A stretch of DNA of 64,000 nt from Terrirhizobium terrae (GTDB taxonomy: Bacteria > Pseudomonadota > Alphaproteobacteria > Rhizobiales > Rhizobiaceae): the NCBI RefSeq assembly GCF_030323265.1, contig NZ_CP104992.1:3633501-3697500 (forward strand), given 5' to 3'. The notes beneath the pieces are model-generated. The model was not told the origin of the DNA and ran no database searches. It saw only the letters and a program-made list of their open reading frames with translations. Shown in pieces: positions 34,789 through 45,587 of this stretch; position 1 is the stretch's first letter; the number at the start of each line of letters is the position of its first letter. Both the position numbers and the translations under genes were made by a program.

Positions 34789-37262
34789 TCACGCCCCGCC
34801 CCGCTGATCTCCATCCTCCTCGGATGAGAGGATCGGCGGGCCACGATGGAAAACGACTTCCGAGCGCGGGAACGGTATCTCGATATGCTGCTCGCGGAAA
34901 CGCTTGAGGATCTCGATGCGCACGTCGTTACGGATACGGATCCCGTTCGACATATCGGCCAGATGGAAACGCAACTCGAAATCGAGCGATGAGCCACCGA
35001 AGGCCAGGAAGTCGACGTGCGGCTCCGGATTTCTCAAAATTTCCGGAATGTCGGCAACGATTTCCAGCAGGATCGCGATGACCTTCTCAGGATCGCTGTC
35101 ATAGCTGACCGAAACCTTGATCTCGGCGCGCTGTATCCGGTTCTTCAGTGTCCAGTTGCCGACAGGTGCGTTGATGAGGTCGGAATTCGGCACGATGATC
35201 GCCTGCTGGCGGAATGTCTCGATCTCGGTTGCGCGCACCGAAATCCGCTTGACAATGCCTTCGGTCGTCCCCGTCACTACATGGTCGCCGACCTTGAACG
35301 GACGCTCGACGAGCAGGATGAGGCCCGAGACGAAATTCGACACGATGTTCTGCAGACCAAAACCGATACCGACCGACAGGGCCGAGGCGACCAGCGCGAA
35401 GCTGGAGAGGTTGATCCCCGCCGCCGAGACGCCGACGATCACGGCAAGTCCGATCCCGAGATAGCCGATACCCGTCCTGACAGAGTTGCGGACCCCGAGG
35501 TCGACATGGCTGCGCGCCATCACATTGCCGTCCACCCATTTCTGGATCCAGCGGGTTATGACGTAGCCGAGAGCGAATAGCAGGACGCCGCCGAATATGC
35601 CGACGATCGAGATCGAGATCGACCCGATCCGGAATTCGGTGAAAAAGTTTATGATCCAGGATTCGATATCCGCGAACTGGAACCCCCAGGTCAGCAGGAT
35701 CAGCGGAATGCCGAGGATGAGAGCCACGGCATAAATTCCAAGGCCAACGAGCAGGCCTGCCTGGTCAAGGCCAACTTCGCCGAACTTGTATCGGTCGGTG
35801 AGCCGACGGCCGAGCAGCGTATCGTTGAACGCGCCACGCTTCGAAATCGCCTTGCCCGACAGGATGCCGATATAGATCAGGACCGCGACGGCACCGGTGA
35901 GGACGATCTGTGTCGAGGCGAAGCGCGCCAGGCCGATATAGCCTGTTGCCACGCAGAAGATCAGTACACCGCCCATGACGCGCAGTAGTATGGAGAAAGA
36001 GCGCGGCCATGGACGACCCCGCTGCCCTGCATCCTCCCCTCGCCCCACCACGGGCTTGATGAAGGAGATTGCGATCAGGATTAGACCGATGATCAGTGAC
36101 GCAAACAGGCTCTTCACGATCGTCAGGACCAGCGGCGAGTTGAGCGCCTCGCTCACTGCTCCGAGCAGATAATCCAGGCCGTTGACGACCGCCATGGCGA
36201 TAACTGCAAGGCTGAGAAGCTGCGCGCCACCATCCGTGATCCTGACCAGACGCCATGCCGGTTCATCCGGTGCAAGCGCCGCATAAGTGAGCTTCCAGAC
36301 GAACTGCACGAACCAGACGAAGCCGAAGAAAGTGGCTATGATCGGCGCCACGTCAGGCCTCAGAATATTGAACCCTTCGAGGAAGAGATAGGACGTCATC
36401 AGGAAGGCGGCGAGTGACATGCTCTGGATGATCGTCGACCAGAACGTGTAGGACAGCCGCTTGATATAGGCCGGATTGTCCTCTGGATGGCGTCGCAGGA
36501 AACGGCCGAACACCCGGTATCCGCCGATAAGGAAGAGCAGTGCCGCGCCGAAGGAAAGCCCGATTGCGCCGAGGAAGGCCAGCGTCTTGTATCGCCAGGC
36601 AAAGCTGAGCCAGCTGCCCATAGTGGAGCCGAAATTGCTGACCTCGGTGGAAAATGCCTGGCCGGCCTCGACGAAGAGTTCGGGCGTCAGTTCCGTATGC
36701 CGGAAAAGGGTCTGGGCAAAAAGCGTCCGGCGCAGGTTGGTAATGGTATTGGCGAGCTGCGTTGCTGAGTTCTGTAGACTGCCGGCGTCATCGACGATGA
36801 TGTTGAGTTCGGAACGCTCGTTCTCAAGCTTCGTGCGCTCCTGAACCACTGCCGGTGCTTCGGGCGGCTGACCGGCGGCCGGCGGCTCCCCGAGGCTCGT
36901 CAGGCGCGCCTGAATCTGCTCCACTCGGACTTTCATGGCATCGGACGCTGCCCGCATCTCGCCGACGATCTCCTCGGCCCTCACGCGGATATCCGCGAGC
37001 CTGGCGTCGTCATCGGGAGCCTGCTGTACATCCTGTCGGAAAGAGTCGAGCTGTTGGCGCAGGCCCTGCAGCTTGTCCCGCATCTCGATATTGATGGAGT
37101 CTCCGGTCACATCCACCTGAGCTGCCAATTCGGCCGGCGCCTGAGTTGATGGCTGTTGTGCGACGGCGCCCCCGCAATCGACAGAGAGCAGATCAGCGCC
37201 ATTAGAAGCGCCAAAGTCGGGACGGACGTCTTCGTCCTGCGAGGGAATGTATATGAGATCAA
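34789..37262 (-). CDS. Large MscS-family mechanosensitive channel; frameshifted in signal peptide
   Basis: Inner-membrane channel of the MscK/YbdG-like large class, 824 aa after repair. A periplasmic coiled domain (residues 45-200) precedes about ten helices and the MscS core with VGIGFGLQNIVSNFVSG. A TTG at 37262 begins a classic signal peptide (LALLMALICSLSIA then GGAVAQQ), but the frame breaks in the C-run 37169-37173, where one base is missing. Without repair the protein would start at 37128 and lack a signal. Terminator 34727-34757 follows. Confidence 0.85.
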
Positions 37263-37411
37263 TGTTCTCTCTGCTCTTGCTGACCGAATCGACTGCGAAA
37301 ATAGAAGCAGTTCAAGGCGAAGAAAAGGAATGTTAGCCCCTGCTGCAAAGCAGTGGAACTTGGGAACATTGTGGCGCGTTAGTTCTCGCAGTGAAAAACG
37401 AGGGTAAGGAA

Positions 37412-37663
37412 ATGGAACAAGCAGGTATCGGCTGGATCGCAGCCATCATCATCGGCGGCATCGCAGGATGGCTGGCGGAAAAGTTCATGAAGAGCGACAT
37501 GGGCGTCTTCATGAACATCATTCTCGGGATCGTCGGCGCAATCGTCGCAAATGCGATCCTCGGCGTCTTCGGCGTCGTTCTGGGCGGCTGGATCGGCTAT
37601 CTGATCGCGGGCTTCATCGGCGCCTGCATATTGATTGCGGTCGCACGCATGTTCAGGCGTTGA
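37412..37663 (+). CDS. GlsB/YeaQ/YmgE family membrane protein, 83 aa
   Basis: Small transglycosylase-associated-type protein with three hydrophobic helices and the motif IIIGGIAGWLAEKFMK. GGTAAGGAA precedes ATG 37412. Members are often stress-induced; function unproven. Confidence 0.88.
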   Translation: MEQAGIGWIAAIIIGGIAGWLAEKFMKSDMGVFMNIILGIVGAIVANAILGVFGVVLGGWIGYLIAGFIGACILIAVARMFRR

Positions 37664-37693
37664 CGACCGGCGGATCTACACGACAAGAAGAAT

Positions 37694-38188
37694 TTACTGC
37701 GGGAGCGCAAGCTCCCGCTCTTCGTATCCGAGGACGCTCGCAAGTGCTTCCACGACGAGATTATGGTCGTCACGCTGCGGAAGGCCGGAAACGGTCACTG
37801 CGCCAATGCAGCCGGCGCCTTTCACAGTGATCGGAAAGCTCCCGCCATGGGCGGCATATTCGGCATCAGGGAGAGCAAACTTCGACTCGAGCGTCGCATC
37901 CTGCAGAGCCAGCCTGCGACCCACGGCATAACTCGACTGCAGGAAATGAAGCACGACATTGCGCTTCCGGCGTACCCAGCGCGGATTATCCGGCGTCGAA
38001 CCGGGCATCGCCGCGTAAAAGACAGGCATGGAATGCAAGCTTATGTCGATCACGACAGGTAGGCCGCGGGTTCTCGCGAGCGCCTGCAGGGCACACCCAA
38101 GCTGCCACGCTGTCGATGCATCGAACGCGTCGAAGACAAGCGTCCCTTCCTGTCTCGCGATCAGTTCAATATCCTGTTCAAGCGACAT
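37694..38188 (-). CDS. UPF0303 / heme-degrading-domain protein, 164 aa
   Basis: Member of the GlcG/HbpS-like UPF0303 family, with the GGSFPITVKGAGCIGAVTVSG core near the C-terminus. GGGAGAAA precedes ATG 38188. Role uncertain; heme or cofactor binding has been proposed for relatives. Confidence 0.82.
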   Translation of the reverse strand: MSLEQDIELIARQEGTLVFDAFDASTAWQLGCALQALARTRGLPVVIDISLHSMPVFYAAMPGSTPDNPRWVRRKRNVVLHFLQSSYAVGRRLALQDATLESKFALPDAEYAAHGGSFPITVKGAGCIGAVTVSGLPQRDDHNLVVEALASVLGYEERELALPQ

Positions 38189-38215
38189 GGCCGTTTCTCC
38201 CCGTATTTTGACGCT

Positions 38216-38779
38216 TTAACCGCGGTCCCTCAGTAGCGCGGGCCGGCTTACGGATACGAATGCGGACAATTCGTCGATCGCAAAACCGATCCGTTCCTGC
38301 AGCGGCTGCGCTGTAATCTCCGTGCCCGTAAAATCCCGGCTCGAAGCGTAGATCGCCGTCGGGATCGTGTGCGCCATGAAGAAGCCGAACAGAGGGCGCA
38401 GCTGGTGCTCCACCATCAGCGCATGGCGTTCTCCACCGCCTGTTCCTGTAATCAGGATAGGCTTGCCGCGCAGCTGTTCAGGCTCGATCAGGTCGATGAA
38501 ATGCTTGAACATGCCGGGATAGCTACCCTTATAGGTCGGAGAGCCCATGACGAGAATATCGGCATCGACGACTGCAGAGAGCACGGCCGCAGCATTGCTG
38601 TCGAGATCGGCTTGAGACTTGGCATTGCCCAGCGATTTGCCAAGATCTTCCAGGTCGTAAACGGCTTTCGTCAGGCCGTATCTGGCGCTGGCGAGTTCCG
38701 CCACATAGTCGACAAGGGCAAACGTCTTGGATGGACGATTGTAGCTGCCCGAGAATCCGACCAGATTGAATTGCGCCAT
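38216..38779 (-). CDS. NAD(P)H-dependent FMN reductase
   Basis: 187-aa flavodoxin-like reductase of the SsuE/MsuE type. FSGSYNRPSKT binds FMN phosphate and MGSPTYKGSYPGMFKHFID is the family signature. ATG 38779 has GGAGG 6 bases upstream; ATG 38785 would sit on that site. It would supply reduced flavin, classically to sulfonate monooxygenases; none is adjacent. Confidence 0.88.
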   Translation of the reverse strand: MAQFNLVGFSGSYNRPSKTFALVDYVAELASARYGLTKAVYDLEDLGKSLGNAKSQADLDSNAAAVLSAVVDADILVMGSPTYKGSYPGMFKHFIDLIEPEQLRGKPILITGTGGGERHALMVEHQLRPLFGFFMAHTIPTAIYASSRDFTGTEITAQPLQERIGFAIDELSAFVSVSRPALLRDRG

Positions 38780-38910
38780 ACTCATCCTCCGTTCCTGCCT
38801 ACCGACATGGATCGGCACTTGCACCGGGGTAACATTTCGGAACGCAGGGGAAAAGCTACCCCTGCCCCGATTTTTGCTGGCAATTGTATCAGCCGCGATA
38901 TCGGTCTGTT

Positions 38911-39207
38911 CTATCGGCAGGTGGGGTCCGCGCCCTTCACGCTCGGCACTTCTGCAGTCGGATTAGCATTGGCGTCGGTGCCGGGCAGTTCGCACCGCTC
39001 CTCAGGCATCGATTCGCTGTCGCCTGTGCTGCCGGTCGTTGCCGAGCCATCGACGCCCGGCAGGTTCGTATCGGCGGGTTGCTGACCTGGCGCGATGGCC
39101 GGCGCGGCCTCGATGATCCTTTGCGTCGCCGTATCGCCACGGGTCTGCGCAAGGGCGGGTGCGGCAAGCGACGCGATGGTCACGAATGCGATGGCAACTC
39201 TGATCAT
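38911..39207 (-). CDS. Small secreted protein, 98 aa
   Basis: Signal peptide MIRVAIAFVTIASLAAPALAQ followed by a low-complexity Thr/Ser/Asp-rich mature part with two Cys near the end. GGAGGATGAC precedes ATG 39207. No family recognised. Confidence 0.7.
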   Translation of the reverse strand: MIRVAIAFVTIASLAAPALAQTRGDTATQRIIEAAPAIAPGQQPADTNLPGVDGSATTGSTGDSESMPEERCELPGTDANANPTAEVPSVKGADPTCR

Positions 39208-39407
39208 GTCATCCTCCATGAGATGGAGAAGAACACCGCTGGCCGATCTTCGTTCCGCCTGCGCATCTGCCCGACTGTGCACTTGCCATGTCGCCATATG
39301 GGGCATAACTCCCTGCACAGAACGACGAAGTGTCCATCGCTGCACTGCCTTGGTTTTCGTGTCCCGCCTTTACCAGCAATCCCTCAACTGCCGGAGCCCT
39401 CGGCCTC

Positions 39408-40037
39408 ATGATGGAAGTCTTCACAGCAGCCGGCCTTGCCGCGCTTCTTCAGGTCATTGCAATCGATCTCGTGCTCTCCGGTGACAACGCCATCGTCATA
39501 GGGCTTGCCACGGCTGGATTGCCGGCAGAGCAGCGCCAGAAGGCGATCATGTTCGGCATTGCGGTAGCGACCGTTCTGCGCATCTGTTTCGCCGCGGCAA
39601 CGACTTACCTTCTCGGCATTGTCGGCCTTCAGCTGGTCGGCGGCCTGCTGCTTTCCTGGGTCTGCTGGAAAATGTGGTCGGAGCTTCGCCAGGGCGGCGA
39701 GGATACTCCTCATGAACTGTCGGCGGGCGCTACGCCCCGCAAGTCCAACCAGAAAACCTTCTTTCAGGCCGCGACACAAATCGTCCTTGCCGATGTCTCG
39801 ATGTCGCTCGACAACGTGCTGGCCGTCGCCGGCGCGGCGCAGGATCATGTGCCGGTGCTGATCATCGGTCTTGTCGTATCGATCGTGCTGATGGGCGTCG
39901 CGGCAAATTTCGTGGCAAAGCTGCTTCACCGATTCCGTTGGATCTCCTATGTAGGTCTTGCGGTGATCGTCTATGTAGCGGCGACCATGATTTATGAAGG
40001 TGCGACCGAGGTTTGGCCCTTGATCGCCTCCTCCTGA
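39408..40037 (+). CDS. TerC-family membrane protein (YjbE type)
   Basis: 209-aa, about seven helices. The two acidic family motifs are LSGDNAIVIGLA and SLDNVLAVAGAA. Relatives act in metal (manganese) export or loading of exported proteins. ATG 39408 or 39411; the upstream frame lacks support. Confidence 0.87.
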   Translation: MMEVFTAAGLAALLQVIAIDLVLSGDNAIVIGLATAGLPAEQRQKAIMFGIAVATVLRICFAAATTYLLGIVGLQLVGGLLLSWVCWKMWSELRQGGEDTPHELSAGATPRKSNQKTFFQAATQIVLADVSMSLDNVLAVAGAAQDHVPVLIIGLVVSIVLMGVAANFVAKLLHRFRWISYVGLAVIVYVAATMIYEGATEVWPLIASS

Positions 40038-40068
40038 GAGAACGGAATAGTCTGTGGGCCGCTCGCGC

Positions 40069-40540
40069 TCACCGCGACAGCGCGCATACCGCCTCCAGCA
40101 CTTCCTCGGCGTGGCCGGCAACCTTCACCTTCGGCCAGATGCGGGCGATCTTGCCGTCTGCGTCCACCAGGAACGTCGTCCGCTCGATTCCCATATAGGT
40201 CTTGCCGTACATGCTCTTCTCTTTCCAGACGCCGTAGCTCTGGCAGACCTCGGTATTCTCGTCCGAGCCGAGCGCGACGGTCAGCTCACGCTTTTTGGTG
40301 AAATTGTCATGCCTCTTGACGCTGTCTGCCGATATGCCGACCACGGCTGCACCCTCTCTCGAACTCCGGCAGAAGCTGTGAAAAGGAAATCGCCTCGGTC
40401 GTGCAGGCCGGCGTGTCGTCCTTCGGATAGAAGTAAACAACGAACGGCTTGCCCACATAAGCTGCCGAGGAAATCATCGTTCCGTTGTTTCCGGGCAGTT
40501 CGAATTCGGGCGCTTTTGCGCCAATTGCGAGATCGGTCAT
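40069..40540 (-). CDS. bcp: Bcp-type thioredoxin-dependent peroxiredoxin; frameshifted here
   Basis: About 156 aa after repair. The peroxidatic site is PKDDTPACTTEA. The frame breaks after LLPEFER in the CTCTCTC stretch at about 40352-40360 (one extra or two missing bases) and continues as GAAVVGISADSVKRHDNF. AGGACACCG precedes ATG 40540. It reduces peroxides with thioredoxin. Probably intact in the organism. Confidence 0.86.
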
Positions 40541-40651
40541 CGGTGTCCTTTCTTTCGCCAGCATCTTGAGAGATTGTCGCCGCAATGGGTATATACTGAC
40601 ATTTGACGCGTCCAGATCAGCGGTGGATGCCAAGGACGAGTTCTGCACTGA

Positions 40652-43600
40652 ATGGCCGAAATTCGCGGAGAGAAGATCAATTTCAGCCGGAAAGATATCG
40701 TTCCGCTGCATGACCTTCCGTCTGCGCAGGTCGAAGATCCGATCATCGTTCACTGCCCGCCCCATCGCACCAGATCATGGCGATTCGGCAAGACGGTAGT
40801 GCTCTTCGTCATGCTGGTCCTGGTGGCGATCGGAAGCGCCGTCTTCGCCATCGAAGGCGGCATTGTCGATGGCACGCTGACAAACCGCGCCCAGGCAGCA
40901 CTGAATAATGCCATAGGCCCGCGTTACGTCTCCACGGTCGGCTCGACCGCGATCCGCTTTGATTCGGATTTCCGTATCGCCATCGAGGCGCGTGACGTGG
41001 ACATAGTCGAGCAGGCAACCGGCGAGCATCTCAGCCGGGCCGGTGCGCTGCGCATGGCGATCGATCCGCTGGCGCTGCTCGGCGGCCGGATCTCGATCAA
41101 CAATATCGAGGCGCAGTCAATCCGCCTGGAAACAGCTCAGCTCCCTTCTGGCGACCCGATCGCTTTGTCCAAGGTGCGAGTGGACGCGGTACCGCAGCTG
41201 CTTGAGCAAGCTTTCCAGCGTCTGGATGAAGCCAGAGGCCTGATCGAACGAACCGGTACCGCCTCCATTCGATTGGCCGGTATCGAGATTGTGCTTCCGG
41301 CACCGCCGGGACGCAACCCGACCGTCCTTGAGGTCACCGATCTCAGGCTCGCCCGGACCGAGACAGGTGAAATCGGCGTCGACGGCACAATTACGGTCAA
41401 CGGCCGCGTTGCAGAATCTGACGGCTGCTTCGAAGACGGTCGACGGCGTCACCGCGGCGCTCTCCGCACGCCTGTCTGGCCTTGAAGTCACGCCCTTCCT
41501 GTTACAGAGGACGGACGACGGTTTGCCGAGAGAGGGCCTGGAAAGCTCGTTGGATTTCGACCTCCAGGCCGCCCGCGCCCGTGGTGACGCCCAGCAGCCC
41601 GCCATGCAGGCCACCCTCCGCAATGCGCCAGGTCACTTTTATTTCGACGGAATCGAGCAGGATTTCAGCGGCGCCACCATCAACGTCGCCTATGATTTCG
41701 ACAAGAACTCCATTGAGATCCTGAAATCCGAGGCACGTTTCGGCCCTACCATTCTTCCCTTCACCGGTGCAATCATCGATCTCAACCGATTGAACACCGC
41801 GGATGCGAGGCTCGGGTTTGGCCTCGACATTCTGGTCAGTGGCGCGACTGCTGTGGGCGCGACCGATGGCGAACAGCCGGCATTCTTCGATCTCAAAGCG
41901 ACCGGTCGCTATCTATCCGGGGATCGGCAGCTCGAATTCGACGAGATGGGCCTGTCTAGCCCCTTGGCCACATGGCGGCCTCGCTGAAGGTCAAGTTTGG
42001 CGACAAATCACCCGAGATCAGCTTCGGCGGCAAACTGCCGAAATTTCAGGTCACGGGCGTCAAACAGCTCTGGCCCTTCTGGATGGCGCGCAAACCCCGC
42101 GACTGGATCATGCAGAATCTATTCGGCGGCGAGTTAACCGACGGCACCATCGCCGTCTTCATTCCGGCCGGGCGCATGAAGGGGCCCGGGATTCCGATGG
42201 AACTCGACGGCAACGAACTGCAGATCAGCTTCGACCTCGCCGATTCACGCCTCAATCTACCCGGCGACTTCCCGCCCCTGCGCGATATAAACGCGCGCTT
42301 TGCCCTCAAGGGCGAGAATTTGGCGGTGGATTTCAGCAAAGCTGCGACCTACGCCCCTTCCGGCAGGATTGTCACCGTCAATGGCGGTCGTTTTCTCTTC
42401 CGAACACGTATGAAAAGCCGCTTATGGCCGACATGGCGCTACAGCTTTCCGGCAATGCCGACGCGGTTACGGAACTCGCCAATTTCGCACCGGTGCGCGC
42501 TTTAAGAGGTACAGATTTCAAACCGGAAGACTTCTCTGGTGGCGCCAAGGCCGATATCCAGGCCCGCATTGGCTTGATCAACGACCAGAACCCGCCGAAG
42601 CCGACATGGAACGCCCGTATCGCCCTGGAGGGCGTCAATCTGCAGCCTGAGATGGAAGGCCACAAGATTGCCGCTCTGACCGGCTCGCTCGATGTCGATA
42701 CGCAGGCTGCCCGACTTTCCGCTCGTGGCACGATCGACGAGGTGCCTGCCGATATTACGCTGACGGAACCGGTTGACGCGAATTCGACCGTCAAGCGCGA
42801 GCGGATCATCAAGGCAAGCCTGGATAATCAGCAGCGCGAAAAGCTTGTGCCGGGCCTCTCCGATATCGTCAACGGCACGATTGTCGCTGAGCTAACCCGC
42901 GTCGACGAAAAGCGTCAGGCAGTCACGCTGGATCTCACCCGCGCTGTTCTCACAGCACCGATGATCGGTTGGACGAAAGGCAGCGGGATTGGGGCAAAGG
43001 CCCAATTCAATGTCGTGACCGGCGACGCGAAACAGACCGACATCCGCGACTTTCAGCTTTCGGGCGACAGTTTTGGTGCGAGGGGCGAATTCCAGCTGTC
43101 GGGAGGCAGCCTTTCGACAGCCAGTCTGACACGAGTCCAGCTTTCCCCAGCGGACAATTACAGCGTCGTGGTCAAGCGCGCCTCAGGTGCCTACGACGTT
43201 TCCATCAACGGCGAGAGCGTTGATATCAGGCCACTGATCACCAGGATGCGCGCCGGCGACGACAAGGGTACGGGCGGCAGTGGTGGTAGCGGTAAAGGGG
43301 ATAGCACCACCTTGCGCGCCAAGGTTGATCGGGCAGTCGGTTTCAATGACGAAGCTCTGTCCAACGTCAACGTCGCGTTTTCAATGCGTGGCGACACCAT
43401 ATCGCGGGCCGATATCACGGCAGTCACGGGTAGCGGACAGGCGCTGGTGAGCGAGATGACCCGCGGAGATACGATCTCGGTCACCAGCGGAGACGCCGGC
43501 GCGATCGTACGCTTCGCCGATCTTTACGACAATCTGCGCGGCGGCCTTTTGAACCTCAAGCTGAAGGCCCGCGGCGACGACTGGGACGGGGCTGTCGATA

Positions 43601-44061
43601 TCCGCAGTTTCGCCATCAATAATGAAGAACGCCTGCAGTCGCTGGTATCAACGCCCGTGGGGCAGAATGGCCAGAGCCTGAACTCGGCGGTCAAGCGCGA
43701 CATCGACGTCAGCTCCGCACGGTTTCAGCGGGCCTATGCCTCGCTCGTCTATCGCAACGGCGCCCTCGGCGTGGCCAACGGCGTGGTCCGCGGCGAGCAG
43801 ATCGGCGCGACCTTCCAGGGCACGGTTCGCGATGCCAGCGGCGCCATGGACCTGACCGGCACATTCATGCCCGCCTATGGCCTGAACCGCCTGTTCGGCG
43901 AACTCCCACTGATCGGCGCCATCCTTGGTAATGGCAGGGATCGCGGACTGCTGGGCATCACCTTCAAGATGCAGGGACCGTTCGACAAGCCGAAGCTCTC
44001 GGTCAATCCGCTGTCGATCATCGCGCCCGGTGTCTTCCGGCAGATCTTCGAGTTCCAGTAA
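40652..44061 (+). CDS. DUF3971/AsmA-like envelope protein; three frame breaks
   Basis: Very large membrane-anchored protein, about 1136 aa after repair, of the YhdP/AsmA group of bridge-like proteins thought to move or control phospholipids in the envelope. One helix at about residues 50-72 anchors a long beta-rich periplasmic part; AsmA-like C-terminus ends PLSIIAPGVFRQIFEFQ. Breaks: extra base near 41414-41420, missing base near 41971-41973, and missing C at 42400-42401. The three corrections together give an exact multiple of three. Terminator 44080-44103 follows. Confidence 0.82.
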
Positions 44062-44079
44062 TCGCACCCATCAATGAAA

Positions 44080-44103
44080 AAAGGCCGCGCTGAGGCGGCC
44101 TTT
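44080..44103. terminator. Bidirectional terminator between the DUF3971 gene and tyrS
   Basis: Stem AAAGGCCGC/GCGGCCTTT with a 6-base loop between convergent genes; A-run before and T-run after. Confidence 0.88.
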
Positions 44104-44131
44104 CCAATAATTTAGATTGCTTGTCGTTTGA

Positions 44132-45385
44132 TCAGACCGGGCGCACCAGGATGTGCTTCTTCTTCCCGAGCGACAGCTTGATGACGCCATCGGCCGTGAC
44201 TTCGCCGGTCCCGATCACCTTGCGCTCATCCGAGACGGCAACGTCGTTGATACGCACAGCGCCGCCCTGAACGTGACGGCGGGCTTCGCCATTCGACGAC
44301 GCGAGACCTGCCTTGACGATCAGTGCCAAGAGGCCGATGCCGGCTTCCAGTTCAGCGGCAGCGACTTCGATCGATGGCAGGTTATCGGCCAGCGCACCTT
44401 CTTCGAAGGTCTTGCGAGCGGTTTCGGCGGCCTTCTCTGCATTCTCGCGACCGTGCAGCATGGCGGTGACCTCGGTGGCGAGGATCTTCTTCACCTCATT
44501 GAGCTCCGAACCGCCGAGCGCGGAAAGTCGTGCGATCTCGTCCATCGGCAGCGTGGTGTAGAGCTTGAGGAAGCGCGACACATCGGCATCCTCGGTGTTG
44601 CGCCAGTACTGCCAGAAATCATAGGCCGACAGCATATCCGGGTTGAGCCACACGGCGCCGTTCATCGACTTGCCCATCTTGGCGCCGGATGACGTGGTCA
44701 GCAGCGGCGAAGTCAGCGCATAGAGCTGCGGCGTCCCCATGCGGTGACCGAGGTCGATGCCGTTGACGATGTTGCCCCACTGGTCGGAACCGCCCATCTG
44801 CAGCCGCACGTCATAACGCTTGTTGAGCTCGACGAAGTCATAGGCCTGGAGGATCATGTAGTTGAATTCCAGGAAGGACAGAGACTGCTCGCGGTCGAGA
44901 CGCGTCTTGACGCTATCGAAGGACAGCATCCGGTTTACCGAGAAATGACGGCCGACATCGCGCAGGAATTCGAGATAATTCAAGCCGCGCAGCCAGTCGG
45001 CATTGTTGATCATCAGCGCGTCTTGCGAACCCTCGCCGTAGTTCAGGTAGCTGGCGAAGACACGCTTGATCGAGGCGATATTGCTCTCGATCGTGTCCAC
45101 CGTCATCAATTGGCGCGCATCATCCTTGAACGAAGGGTCGCCGACCATGCCGGTGCCGCCGCCCATCAGCGATATGGGACGATGGCCGGTCTTCTGCATC
45201 CAGTGCAGCATCATGATCTGGATCAGTCCGCCGGCGTGCAGGCTGGGCGCGGTCGGATCAAACCCGATATAGGCCGTCACGGTTTCCTTGGCGAACAGTT
45301 CGTCGAGACCTGCCTCGTCGGAGATCTGGTGAATGAAGCCGCGCTCGTCGAGCGTGCGAAGGAAATCGGACTTGAACCTGGACAT
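44132..45385 (-). CDS. tyrS: Tyrosyl-tRNA synthetase
   Basis: 417-aa class I synthetase charging tRNA-Tyr. The HIGH-like site is PTAPSLHAGGL, the KMSKS loop is KMGKS, and the C-terminal 65 residues form an S4 RNA-binding domain (VQGGAVRINDVAV). Length is standard. Divergent from the M23 peptidase gene. Confidence 0.96.
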   Translation of the reverse strand: MSRFKSDFLRTLDERGFIHQISDEAGLDELFAKETVTAYIGFDPTAPSLHAGGLIQIMMLHWMQKTGHRPISLMGGGTGMVGDPSFKDDARQLMTVDTIESNIASIKRVFASYLNYGEGSQDALMINNADWLRGLNYLEFLRDVGRHFSVNRMLSFDSVKTRLDREQSLSFLEFNYMILQAYDFVELNKRYDVRLQMGGSDQWGNIVNGIDLGHRMGTPQLYALTSPLLTTSSGAKMGKSMNGAVWLNPDMLSAYDFWQYWRNTEDADVSRFLKLYTTLPMDEIARLSALGGSELNEVKKILATEVTAMLHGRENAEKAAETARKTFEEGALADNLPSIEVAAAELEAGIGLLALIVKAGLASSNGEARRHVQGGAVRINDVAVSDERKVIGTGEVTADGVIKLSLGKKKHILVRPV

Positions 45386-45587
45386 CTCTTTACTCTGTGG
45401 ATGTGTTTTGACTGCGAGAGCGCAACTAGCACCGTTTCAGGTGATAATCACTCCAAAAGTGATGATATTTCGCGGGCGTGGAACTCCGCGTGGCAAAGGG
45501 GGCGCCTAAATAAGCGTTCGTTAACCTTAAGGATGTGTAATCGCACCGGACAAGCATCGGAATTGACTCGTCTTTCAGGAGCAGCAC